NCBI GenBank assembly: GCA_946055175.1
Contig: CAMGET010000004.1
Location: 1-14,058, forward strand
From: an uncultured Roseburia sp.
Lineage (GTDB): Bacteria; Bacillota; Clostridia; Lachnospirales; Lachnospiraceae
Direction of reading: 5' to 3'
Length of the DNA stretch: 14,058 nt
A model generated the notes under the pieces. The model worked only from the letters and a program-made list of their open reading frames with translations, was not told where the DNA came from and ran no database searches. This document shows, piece after piece, positions 7,970-14,058 of the stretch. How positions within the stretch are numbered: the first letter of the stretch is position 1; every line of letters begins with the position of its first letter. A program made the translations under genes and the position numbers.

Positions 7970-8030
7970 AGAAAAGTCGCTTGTTGACTTTTCTGCGCCC
8001 GAAGGTGCGCACCTACGGCATTTCGCAGAA
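7970..8030 (-). other. structured spacer between tRNA-Phe and tRNA-Gly
   Basis: This 61-base stretch holds three nested or adjacent dyads: AGAAAAGTC (7970-7978) with GACTTTTCT (7986-7994), TTCTGCG (7991-7997) with CGCAGAA (8024-8030), and the perfect 12-base palindrome AGGTGCGCACCT (8003-8014). In the tRNA precursor it would fold into compact hairpins that may guide RNase processing. There is no ORF in it. Its function is inferred. Confidence 0.5.
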
Positions 8031-8031
8031 A

Positions 8032-8104
8032 TGCCCAGTTCCGGAATCGAACCAGAGACACAGGGATTTTCAGTCCCTTGCTCTACCAACTGAGCTAACT
8101 GGGC
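8032..8104 (-). tRNA. tRNA-Phe (GAA)
   Basis: On the minus strand, GCCCAGT (8104-8098) pairs with ACTGGGC (8039-8033), with discriminator A at 8032. The anticodon GAA is at 8071-8069 in a CTGAAAA loop closed by GGGA/TCCC pairs. The D arm GCTCAGTTGGTAGAGC and the T arm CTGGTTCGATTCCGG are standard. It is 73 nt long, CCA is not encoded, and it is first in the operon with tRNA-Gly. Confidence 0.95.
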
Positions 8105-8124
8105 AGTTACTCACAACAGAATTG

Positions 8125-8154
8125 ATTGTACATGAAAGTAAGTAACTTTGTCAA
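8125..8154 (-). promoter_or_regulatory. promoter of the tRNA-Phe/tRNA-Gly operon
   Basis: On the minus strand, consensus TTGACA (8154-8149) is followed after 18 bases by TACAAT (8130-8125), and transcription would begin about 15 bases before tRNA-Phe. The -35 box is only 11 bases after the stop codon of the debranching-enzyme gene. Confidence 0.75.
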
Positions 8155-8165
8155 GGAAAAAATTT

Positions 8166-10238
8166 CTATTTCAGATAAGGAAGAATATCTTGTGAGTAAC
8201 AACGTAATACCTCTCCGACACTCCATGCCTGTGCATAGCAGCCTCTTGGGTGATGTGGTGCATCGCCGTCAAAGATTTCGGAGATGGAGCCGATACAGCC
8301 ATTATCCGTAAGGTGGGCTTTTATGGCGTCTAACATGGAACATGCTTCCTGGACGCTTTTCTTTGAATGGTGATTTACTTTTAAGTAGGCGGTAAAAAAG
8401 CCGCCAAGCAGGAATCCCCATGCAGTTCCCTGGTGATAAGCACGGTCACGTTTTGGCAAAAGACCGGCATAAATTCCATGATAGTCTTTGTGGTCTGCAG
8501 AAAGCGAGCGAAGGCCACATCCTACAAACAGTTCTTTTTGGACAACCTCAACAATTGATTTCTCCTGCTCTTCGGATAACATGGCAAATGGCAGGGAAAC
8601 AGCATAAATCTGGTTAGGACGAAGGTGATCATCTTCTTCATCCCCATCTACGACATCATAAAGCCAACCCGTAGCAGGATTCCAAAATTTTTTACAGAAG
8701 GAGGTCTTTACTTTCTCCGAAAGTACCTGATAGAAGGATGCATCCTCCCCATATTTTTCAGCAAGCAGTTCCATTACCTTTAAAGCGTTGTACCAAAGTG
8801 CATTGATTTCTATCGGTTTGCCGTGGCGTGGGGTAGCAACCCAGTCGCCGACGCGCACATCCATCCAGGTAATCTGGTCCAGACCGCTTCCTGCATGAAT
8901 AAGACCATCCTCTTCCATATAGATACTAAAATCAGTTCCGTTTTTATATGCTTGTATGATGTCTTTTAAATGCGGGTAAATGTTTTCCAGTATAAAAGAA
9001 TAATCTGCATCGGTGCTATTATATTGCAGATACTGATAAACTGCATAAAAATACCAAAGGGAGGCATCCGCCGTATTATAAAGCGGTGCGAGGTTATTGT
9101 CCGGAAACATATTCGGAACAATACCATTATGAATATAGTTTGCAAAGGTGACAAGAATCTCTTTTGCCTCCCGGTTACGACCGGTACACAGAGTAAGACC
9201 GGTGAAAGCAATCATCGTATCTCTGCCCCAGTCCGTAAACCAAGGAAGCCCTGCCAGTACCGTCTCTAAACCGGTGGAGGTACGATAGGACAGAAACTGA
9301 TCTGCAGCGAGTACCAGCTGGTTCGCAAATTCATCTGTGTAACCTGCCTGCTCATACAGATGGTTGACATAAGCTGTGTGCTCTTTCAAAATGTCAAAAG
9401 CACAGTCAGCTGTAATATTGTTTTTTGTGAGGACAGAGTCATTAGACACTACTTCACAAAGCACGGAAATTCTCTTTTTACATCCGCCGGGAACAGAAAT
9501 GGCTATCTTTTTTGGACAATAGTGGCTGTCAAGCCCCGGTGTTTCAAGATCCACTTCTATCTGAAGCTGCATATTTACATCAAATTCCGGGTTATTGTCC
9601 AGATAGGTTCCTTCACTTACTGAAAACTGAATAGCAATATCCTTGTTTGCAGCAGGAACGAGAGAATAAACGAAATCATTCTGGAATGTCTCAAACTGTA
9701 GAGTTTGTGGGGTGCTGCTGGCATTGTGCTCCCTGTAGTTAAAAAGCGGCGTCAGATAAAGCGTGGCATCTTCACCTGCGTTTTCAATTTCATAGGCAAC
9801 AGCGCACAGATTTTTTCCATGCTGTAAACAAATATGCTTCTGAAGATGTAGGTCGCCTGCCTGATATTCATAATGGATACTGCCATCGTAACAGAAGGAC
9901 TCTAAATATTTCTGCCCCTCTGTATAAATCGTTTCGCCATTGTGAATGGCTTCCCCTGATTCTTTATCAATGGTACATTCACCTACAAAATGCTGAGAAG
10001 TTTCCAAATCATAAATCTTCTCAGAAGTACATAGTTTTTCATTTATTTTGGAAAATACGAGATAGCGCTCAATTGGAGGGTGAAGACTGGCAATCAGGTA
10101 GCCCTGATGTGTGCGGCTGTGCGCACCGATTAAGGAACTTCCTGCATAACCGCCGATGCCGTTGGTCAAAGCCCACTCACGTACGATGCCGGCGTTAAAA
10201 GTTGGAAAATCATCCTTTTTGTACTTGTATGATATCAT
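8166..10238 (-). CDS. glycogen debranching enzyme (amylo-alpha-1,6-glucosidase, GH133 type)
   Basis: The 690-residue protein should hydrolyse alpha-1,6 branch points of glycogen or related alpha-glucans in the cytoplasm. An N-terminal beta-rich domain (about 15-270) begins with the typical EWALTNGIGGYAGSSLIGAH block (21-40). The C-terminal (alpha/alpha)6 domain (about 290-690) carries LPWFTDWGRDTMIAFTGLTL (331-350), ITWMD (456-460), ATPRHGKPIEINALWYNAL (468-486), YHQGTAWGFLLGGFF (601-615) and GSISEIFDGDAPH (650-662). The acidic residues D460 and E656 are candidate catalytic residues by analogy, not by proof. GAAAGG lies 9 bases before the ATG. The gene is monocistronic as seen, divergent from a membrane-protein gene, and without a visible terminator before the tRNA promoter. 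It fits functionally with glgC-glgD about 4 kb away. No glgA, glgB or glgP is in the window. Confidence 0.94.
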   Translation of the reverse strand: MISYKYKKDDFPTFNAGIVREWALTNGIGGYAGSSLIGAHSRTHQGYLIASLHPPIERYLVFSKINEKLCTSEKIYDLETSQHFVGECTIDKESGEAIHNGETIYTEGQKYLESFCYDGSIHYEYQAGDLHLQKHICLQHGKNLCAVAYEIENAGEDATLYLTPLFNYREHNASSTPQTLQFETFQNDFVYSLVPAANKDIAIQFSVSEGTYLDNNPEFDVNMQLQIEVDLETPGLDSHYCPKKIAISVPGGCKKRISVLCEVVSNDSVLTKNNITADCAFDILKEHTAYVNHLYEQAGYTDEFANQLVLAADQFLSYRTSTGLETVLAGLPWFTDWGRDTMIAFTGLTLCTGRNREAKEILVTFANYIHNGIVPNMFPDNNLAPLYNTADASLWYFYAVYQYLQYNSTDADYSFILENIYPHLKDIIQAYKNGTDFSIYMEEDGLIHAGSGLDQITWMDVRVGDWVATPRHGKPIEINALWYNALKVMELLAEKYGEDASFYQVLSEKVKTSFCKKFWNPATGWLYDVVDGDEEDDHLRPNQIYAVSLPFAMLSEEQEKSIVEVVQKELFVGCGLRSLSADHKDYHGIYAGLLPKRDRAYHQGTAWGFLLGGFFTAYLKVNHHSKKSVQEACSMLDAIKAHLTDNGCIGSISEIFDGDAPHHPRGCYAQAWSVGEVLRCYSQDILPYLK

Positions 10239-10295
10239 AAATTCTAACCTTTCTATTAAATATTGAGAAAATCTCTTTTCCTGTTCTATTTTACA

Positions 10296-10304
10296 TGATA
10301 AAAT
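10296..10304 (+). promoter_or_regulatory. possible extended -10 promoter of the 165-residue membrane-protein gene
   Basis: TGATAAAAT in the 103-base gap between divergent genes has the TGN plus TAAAAT form, identical to the -10 element at 4367-4375. The -35 region is weak. On the minus strand the same stretch gives a TAAAAT candidate for the debranching gene, so the divergent promoters may overlap. I see no clear operator here. Confidence 0.35.
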
Positions 10305-10341
10305 AAAAGAAATCTATACAAATGAGGCAGGAGAATCAGAA

Positions 10342-10839
10342 ATGAACGAAAAATTAGTGATTATACCGAAACTGGTTACATCAGGGAAAAAAATGATGAC
10401 AATCGTATTGTTTGTAATAGCATGTATATTACTTTTACTTTCCACCTTTGTATCACCACTTCTCTTTTTTTTACCGGCAATTCTTGTTATGGTATTGTGG
10501 GTATGGCAGGGATTCTTTTCAAATGTGGAATTTGAATATACCTATTTTGACGGAGATTTAAGATTTGCGAAAATTAAGAACAAAGCGAAAAGAAAAAAGA
10601 TTGCAGACATTAATATGGAAGATGTAGTGATTCTTGCACCAAAGGGTGACAGGGGAGTTTACAAGTATGAGAATGATAAGAATTTAAAGTGTATCAATCT
10701 TACTTCCGGAAGAGCAGATGCAAAAGTATATGAACTGATTGTAAAAAACGAGGAAGGTTTCATGCGTATTGAGTTTGAGCCGGACGAAGAGATACTGAAT
10801 GCAATGATGGTGAAATATGCCCGTATTATTGTAAAATAG
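10342..10839 (+). CDS. two-TM protein with cytoplasmic beta-rich domain, function unknown
   Basis: The 165-residue protein has two transmembrane helices close together (about 19-36 and 39-60), so both ends face the cytoplasm. They are followed by a domain of about 100 residues rich in alternating strands, with a basic patch KNKAKRKK (79-86). The order of two helices followed by a small beta domain recalls bacterial PH-like membrane proteins. It may belong to a Clostridia family listed as DUF6106, but that is from memory and unchecked. AGGAG lies 8 bases before the ATG. A strong hairpin terminator follows, so it is monocistronic. It is divergent from the debranching gene, with 103 bases between the starts. 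Real gene on length, ribosome site and terminator; no function assigned. Confidence 0.8.
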   Translation: MNEKLVIIPKLVTSGKKMMTIVLFVIACILLLLSTFVSPLLFFLPAILVMVLWVWQGFFSNVEFEYTYFDGDLRFAKIKNKAKRKKIADINMEDVVILAPKGDRGVYKYENDKNLKCINLTSGRADAKVYELIVKNEEGFMRIEFEPDEEILNAMMVKYARIIVK

Positions 10840-10851
10840 GTATATAAAAAA

Positions 10852-10889
10852 CGTTGTAAAATCTGTATTGGATTTTACAACGCTTTTTT
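10852..10889. terminator. bidirectional terminator between convergent genes
   Basis: CGTTGTAAAATC (10852-10863) pairs perfectly with 10871-10882 around a 7-base loop, preceded by six A's and followed by six T's, so it can stop transcription from both sides. It overlaps the stop codon of the minus-strand zinc-ribbon gene at 10888-10890. Confidence 0.9.
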
Positions 10890-11295
10890 AATTTTTATCA
10901 TTTATATTTAAATGACGCATATTTCCGGAGTCTTTTGCATGTGATACGGCTGTGGTACCGGTCTGACGCCGCTGTTTCAGACATTTTTGACAGAGGGTGC
11001 CAAAGGTGAGAGGAACACCACAGGCCTGACAGTGCATGGTGATTTGCCGCTCCGGAGTCTTTTTATATTCAATACGTCCCTCACGAATCCATTCCTTGAT
11101 TTTCGATACAGGAAGGTCAAATTCGGCTGCAACCTGATATTCATTGACATCATTTGCACGAATATATTCCTTGACACGTTGGAAAAGATTCTGCTCCTTG
11201 CAGATAGGACAAAAATCTTCTTTATAGGCAAGGGGAAGTGGACGTTTACATGCCTGGCAGTAAGTGTAATTTTCAAATAAATGTTTCTGCTGCAT
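10888..11295 (-). CDS. YvyF-like protein: two zinc ribbons around a helix-turn-helix
   Basis: The start is the ATG at 11295 (135 residues), with AGGAGGTG at 11308-11301 directly upstream. A longer frame would run into the promoter. The first four-cysteine zinc site is C13-x2-C16 with C29-x2-C32. Residues about 39-76 (VKEYIRANDVNEYQVAAEFD, then LPVSKIKEWIREGRIEY) form a helix-turn-helix-like unit ending in the IREGRI motif. The second four-cysteine site is C89-x2-C92 with C102-x2-C105. The tail is polar and probably disordered. The ribbon plus IREGRI helix resembles the YvyF protein of the Bacillus flgM operon, whose role is not well established. Here it lies alone, divergent from murI, and not beside flagellar genes. 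A DNA- or RNA-binding regulator is the likely role, by inference. Confidence 0.8.
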   Translation of the reverse strand: MQQKHLFENYTYCQACKRPLPLAYKEDFCPICKEQNLFQRVKEYIRANDVNEYQVAAEFDLPVSKIKEWIREGRIEYKKTPERQITMHCQACGVPLTFGTLCQKCLKQRRQTGTTAVSHAKDSGNMRHLNINDKN

Positions 11296-11323
11296 CTTCA
11301 CACCTCCTATCTTAATTAGGACT

Positions 11324-11352
11324 ATTCTACCATATAAAAGCAAAATTAGCAA
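11324..11352 (-). promoter_or_regulatory. promoter of the YvyF-like gene
   Basis: On the minus strand, TTGCTA (11352-11347) and TAGAAT (11329-11324) are separated by 17 bases, with an extended -10 TG before the -10 box. The predicted start is about 12 bases before the ribosome site. Confidence 0.65.
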
Positions 11353-11372
11353 TGAAACAGTGAAAACTACTA

Positions 11373-11401
11373 TTGACGATGCCGGTCTGGCGGTTTATGC
11401 T
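11373..11401 (+). promoter_or_regulatory. promoter of murI
   Basis: TTGACG (11373-11378) and TATGCT (11396-11401) are separated by 17 bases, each a good sigma-A match. Its -35 box is only 20 bases from the -35 box of the divergent zinc-ribbon gene. The position rules out any murI start upstream of the ATG at 11442. Confidence 0.7.
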
Positions 11402-11441
11402 AAAAGCAGCAAGCATTAGCTTAGACAAAGGATGTAGAAAT

Positions 11442-12212
11442 ATGATGAAGAAAGCAACACTTCCGATTGGAGTCTTTGACTCCGGAGTGGGAGGTATCAG
11501 CGTATTACGTGAATTAATGGCTCTCATGCCAAATGAAAATTATATTTTTTTTGGTGACTCTGCAAATGCCCCTTATGGGACCAAAACCTTAGATGAGGTT
11601 GTAAAATTGACCTGCAAGGATGCCGCGTATTTGTATGAACAGGGAGTGAAGGCGATTGTGGTCGCCTGCAATACAGCAACCAGTGCAGGTGTTAAAATCT
11701 TAAGAGAACGCTATACAGATATCCCTGTAATCGGAATTGAACCGGCACTAAAACCGGCGGTTTTATCGGCAAAACATCCTACCGTACTTGTGATGGCAAC
11801 ACCGATGACACTTCGGGAAGAAAAATTTCAAAATCTGATGCATCGTTACGAGCAGGATGCAGAAATTATACCATTACCATGCCCGGGACTGGTTGAATTT
11901 ATTGAACGCGGAGAATTAGAGAGTGAAGAACTGGAACATTTCTTAAGAAAACTGTTTGCACCTTATAAAAAAGAAGATGCGGTTGTTCTGGGGTGCATCC
12001 ATTATCTGTTTGCAAAGAAAATGATTGGCAAAATATTGGGTGAAGAAGTGCGGCTTTTTGATGGAGGAGCAGGAACTGCCCGGGAAACAAAGCGAAAACT
12101 GGAGGAGTTTGAACTGGTAAATCCTTCACCGGAAAAGGGGAAGGTTGTGATTTTAAACAGTGCAAAAAAGCCGGAGATGATTGCACTGTGTGAGCGATTA
12201 TTATATTTATGA
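11442..12212 (+). CDS. murI: glutamate racemase MurI
   Basis: MurI interconverts L- and D-glutamate in the cytoplasm and supplies D-glutamate for peptidoglycan. The start is the ATG at 11442 (256 residues, usual length), with AAAGGA 9 bases upstream; a second ATG follows directly. The motifs are IGVFDSGVGG (9-18, with D13-S14), FFGDSANAPYG (36-46), VVACNTATS (73-81, first catalytic cysteine C76) and VVLGCIHYL (181-189, second cysteine C185 and H187). Both cysteines and the histidine are kept. The second motif, however, is normally GCTHYP: here Thr is Ile (I186) and Pro is Leu (L189). The gene is monocistronic with its own promoter, and is divergent from the YvyF-like gene. Assignment to the MurI family is secure. 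Full racemase activity is likely but not guaranteed, and another murI copy elsewhere cannot be excluded. Confidence 0.9.
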   Translation: MMKKATLPIGVFDSGVGGISVLRELMALMPNENYIFFGDSANAPYGTKTLDEVVKLTCKDAAYLYEQGVKAIVVACNTATSAGVKILRERYTDIPVIGIEPALKPAVLSAKHPTVLVMATPMTLREEKFQNLMHRYEQDAEIIPLPCPGLVEFIERGELESEELEHFLRKLFAPYKKEDAVVLGCIHYLFAKKMIGKILGEEVRLFDGGAGTARETKRKLEEFELVNPSPEKGKVVILNSAKKPEMIALCERLLYL

Positions 12213-12238
12213 ACAAAAATGATGTAAATCTTAAAGAA

Positions 12239-12268
12239 TTCTAAAAAAACCGGCTTACTTTTTTAGAA
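12239..12268 (+). terminator. possible terminator hairpin after murI
   Basis: TTCTAAAAAA (12239-12248) pairs with TTTTTTAGAA (12259-12268) around a 10-base loop, and an outer AAAG/CTTT pair extends it after a 2x2 internal loop. It lies 26 bases after murI. The T run is inside the stem rather than after it, so termination here would be weak; the stronger hairpin at 12374-12405 may serve as backup. Confidence 0.4.
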
Positions 12269-12373
12269 AGCTTTATGAAAATCGACACATTTCTGTCACA
12301 ATTCTTTCGTATACTAAGACCATCGAAGGAGACATCCTTTAGATAGATTAACATTTTCATAACTAAACTCCTC

Positions 12374-12405
12374 AAAAAATGCTCCGGTTCCCCCGGGGCA
12401 TTTTT
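12374..12405. terminator. bidirectional terminator between murI and glpP
   Basis: A GC-rich stem (12380-12387 with 12393-12400, one G-U pair) is extended by A:T pairs on both sides and has a 5-base loop. It has A's before it and T's after it. It lies 27 bases past the stop of the minus-strand glpP gene and is well placed to stop transcription from both directions. Confidence 0.85.
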
Positions 12406-12431
12406 ACTGGGATGAATTTTACAGATATATT

Positions 12432-12998
12432 TTATAAAAACCAGACCTGCTCGTTGGTGGAAGAAATACTGATAACTCCGGCATCCAGTAAAGCCATAAC
12501 ATCTTCTTTGTCGGAAACCAGACCGCCTGTGATGACGGGAACGGAAGAAATCCGGCATACTTTTGCGATGGCTTTTGGCATGAGTGCAGGAAGAACTTCA
12601 ATGAAATCCGGCTTCGCGGCTTTAATCTGGCTTGTAATATTTTCATAGGCCATGGAATCTAACATGAACAGACGCAGAATGGTAGGAAAACCCAATTCCC
12701 TCGCGTGTTTAATAAGTGACGGTTTTGTGGAAATAATACCGTCTGCCTTTGTATATTTTTTGATAAAGTCCACAACGATATCCTTGGAACTTAGACCGCT
12801 TATTAAATCAATATGCACCATTGCCAGTTTTCCGGAAGATTTTACAGTGTTTACGATGTCCGCAATAGTGCAGATGTCACCATACAGAATAAAAATAATA
12901 CGGCTGTCGCTTAATAAGCATTTTTTTAACCCTTCCTCATCTTTGATGGCAGCGATGATAGGAGAATCCTCTAATGCTTCTTTAAATTCTTTTTTCAT
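12432..12998 (-). CDS. glpP: GlpP-family glycerol-3-phosphate-responsive antiterminator
   Basis: GlpP binds glycerol-3-phosphate and, in Bacillus subtilis, lets transcription pass leader terminators of glp genes. The start is the ATG at 12998 (188 residues, normal family size), because GAGGT lies 7 bases upstream; a frame 21 codons longer has no such support. Family blocks are HIDLISGLSSKD (62-73), ADGIISTK (85-92), the DSMAYENI region (114-121), FIEVLPALMPK (132-142; the family more often has LPGLMP) and TGGLVSDKEDV (157-167). The sequence repeats the TIM-barrel-like strand pattern of the family. A good TATACT -10 box (minus strand, 13043-13038) lies upstream with a weak -35. No glpK, glpF or glpD is in the window, so its targets lie elsewhere. 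It is divergent from the WYL regulator gene, with 154 bases between the starts. Confidence 0.92.
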   Translation of the reverse strand: MKKEFKEALEDSPIIAAIKDEEGLKKCLLSDSRIIFILYGDICTIADIVNTVKSSGKLAMVHIDLISGLSSKDIVVDFIKKYTKADGIISTKPSLIKHARELGFPTILRLFMLDSMAYENITSQIKAAKPDFIEVLPALMPKAIAKVCRISSVPVITGGLVSDKEDVMALLDAGVISISSTNEQVWFL

Positions 12999-13037
12999 AG
13001 AAGTGACCTCACGATACGAATTTTCTATTTTTATTTT

Positions 13038-13043
13038 AGTATA
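13038..13043 (-). promoter_or_regulatory. putative -10 box of glpP
   Basis: TATACT on the minus strand, 39 bases before the glpP start codon. No clear -35 hexamer lies at 16-18 bases; the nearest (TCAGTT) is weak. Confidence 0.4.
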
Positions 13044-13104
13044 GGAAAGTGCCTGGTACAACTGATTTTTACAAATAGTTTAGAAATATCATAAATCTTT
13101 TACT

Positions 13105-13132
13105 TTGCTTTTTGCGAGGCATTTCATATAAT
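13105..13132 (+). promoter_or_regulatory. promoter of the WYL regulator gene
   Basis: TTGCTT (13105-13110), a 16-base spacer and consensus TATAAT (13127-13132). The start would fall about 5 bases before the ribosome site GGAGGAG (13144-13150). Confidence 0.6.
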
Positions 13133-13152
13133 AGAATTATATTGGAGGAGTT

Positions 13153-14058
13153 ATGCCGAAGTCAGAAAAACAAAAATTGAAACTGCTGTATATCACGCAG
13201 TATCTCATGGAAAAAACAGATGAAAATCATATCGCAACAACGACAGAATTGATTGATTATTTAGCGTCAAACGGAATTACAGCCGAGCGAAAAAGCATTT
13301 ATACGGATATTGAGCTGCTGATTGATTATGGTCTTGATATTGTGAAGGTAAAAGGGCGGCCGGCAGGTTATCAGCTTGTCAGCAGACAGTTTGAACTGGC
13401 GGAATTGAAATTGCTGGTAGACGCGGTACAGGCGTCAAAGTTTATTACCAGCAAAAAGTCACGGGAACTGATTGGAAAACTGGAGACACTATGTAGTAAA
13501 AAAGAAGCCAGACAGTTGCATCGGCAGGTAGTTGTGACCAACCGCACCAAGGCAGTCAATGAAAATATTTATTATAATGTGGATCAAATCTATAGTGCCA
13601 TTGCGGGGAATGTGAAGATTCGTTTTTTATATTTTGAGTGGAATGTAAAAAAGGAAATGCAGCTACGGCATGACGGGGCCTTTTATGAGGTCAGCCCATG
13701 GCTTTTGACCTGGGATGATGATAATTATTATCTGATTGCATATGATGATGAAAGCCGGATGATTAAACACTATCGTGTGGATAAGATGTTAAAGTTAAGT
13801 TTATCGGACAAAAAACGCCAGGGAAAGGAACAGTTTGAAAACTTTGACATTGCTGCATATTCGAAAAAAACGTTTGGCATGTTTGCAGGAGAAGAAAAGA
13901 TGGTAACACTTTCCTGTAAAACAAATCTGATAGGAGTCATCATTGACCGGTTTGGAAATGAAGTGTCATTAAGAGAAAACGGGGAAGGTTTTGTTTTGGT
14001 CAGGGTAAAGGTAGCAGTAAGCCGTCAGTTTTTTGGATGGCTGACAGGACTTTCGGAT
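13153..14058 (+). CDS. WYL-domain HTH transcriptional regulator, cut off by the window end
   Basis: The frame is open from the ATG at 13153 through the last base, giving 302 residues with no stop, so the C terminus is missing. GGAGGAG lies 2 bases before the ATG. Residues about 8-76 form a winged helix-turn-helix of the DeoR/HTH_11 kind (YITQYLMEKTDENHIATTTE, then RKSIYTDIELL and GYQLVS). A linker runs to about 140. A WYL domain (about 143-220) has IRFLYFEWN (156-164), SPWLLTWDDDNYYLIAYD (181-198) and KHYRVDKM (205-212); the eponymous WYL is YYL here. A WCX-like C-terminal domain begins about 235. WYL proteins bind nucleic-acid-type or other ligands and control stress, phage-defence and metabolic genes; no target can be read here. 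It is divergent from glpP, and whether it controls glpP or itself is unknown. Confidence 0.88.
   Translation, partial: MPKSEKQKLKLLYITQYLMEKTDENHIATTTELIDYLASNGITAERKSIYTDIELLIDYGLDIVKVKGRPAGYQLVSRQFELAELKLLVDAVQASKFITSKKSRELIGKLETLCSKKEARQLHRQVVVTNRTKAVNENIYYNVDQIYSAIAGNVKIRFLYFEWNVKKEMQLRHDGAFYEVSPWLLTWDDDNYYLIAYDDESRMIKHYRVDKMLKLSLSDKKRQGKEQFENFDIAAYSKKTFGMFAGEEKMVTLSCKTNLIGVIIDRFGNEVSLRENGEGFVLVRVKVAVSRQFFGWLTGLSD

Noticed and set aside
7788..8093. Plus-strand frame of about 101 codons across the tRNA region
   Set aside because: It runs antisense through tRNA-Gly and into tRNA-Phe and has no homologous look; peptide matches in this kind of frame are translated tRNA artefacts.
1..14058. 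CRISPR array, prophage, toxin-antitoxin pair, retron or transposase gene
   Set aside because: I saw no regularly spaced repeats, no phage or integrase-like proteins next to the tRNAs, and no attachment-site duplication of tRNA 3' ends.

Overview
The window looks like chromosomal DNA from a low-to-moderate GC Gram-positive bacterium of the class Clostridia, most likely a Lachnospiraceae relative (Blautia/Roseburia/Dorea type). The grounds are the glgC-glgD pair, a GlpP antiterminator, a DegV protein, a YvyF-like zinc-ribbon protein, strong AGGAGG ribosome sites, sigma-A type promoters and tRNA genes without encoded CCA. This placement is inferred from gene content, not from a marker gene. Base composition looks even, and I see no prophage, transposase gene, CRISPR array or toxin-antitoxin pair.

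Layout. 121-1401 (+) encodes a secreted SH3-SH3-NlpC/P60 cell-wall hydrolase. 1562-3906 (+) is the glycogen-synthesis pair glgC-glgD, whose reading frames overlap by 7 bases. It is followed by a perfect 21-bp-arm palindrome that resembles a dispersed REP/MITE-type repeat. 3971-4299 (+) is a tRNA operon (Tyr-GUA, Leu-UAA) with a near-consensus promoter and a terminator. 4417-5313 (+) is a DegV fatty-acid-binding protein and 5400-7127 (+) is a chemoreceptor. 7156-7803 (-) is a single-pass membrane protein lying just behind the terminator of a second tRNA operon (Phe-GAA then Gly-UCC, minus strand, 8154-7829). 8166-10238 (-) is a GH133-type glycogen debranching enzyme. 10342-10839 (+) is a two-TM protein of unknown function. 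10888-11295 (-) is a double zinc-ribbon/HTH protein, back to back with murI (11442-12212, +). 12432-12998 (-) is glpP. 13153-14058 (+) is a WYL-domain regulator running off the window edge.

How the genes relate. GlgC/GlgD make ADP-glucose for glycogen and the debranching enzyme removes branches when it is used. These two functions lie about 4 kb apart and on opposite strands, so they are neighbours but not one operon. MurI (D-glutamate for peptidoglycan) and the NlpC/P60 protein both concern the cell wall. The chemoreceptor and the YvyF-like protein hint at a motile ancestor or strain, but no che or flagellar structural gene is present. Most genes appear to be single transcription units bounded by hairpin terminators, several of them bidirectional.

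I do not see a clearly new multi-gene system. The observations most worth checking are the palindromic repeat after glgD, a MurI with a substituted active-site neighbour (GCIHYL instead of GCTHYP), a membrane-protein gene that seems to depend on read-through of a tRNA terminator, and a promoter-overlapping dyad in front of the NlpC/P60 gene. Coding starts were moved inward from the longest open frame for glgC, the 7156 membrane gene, the zinc-ribbon gene, murI and glpP, because ribosome sites and promoters support the inner starts.
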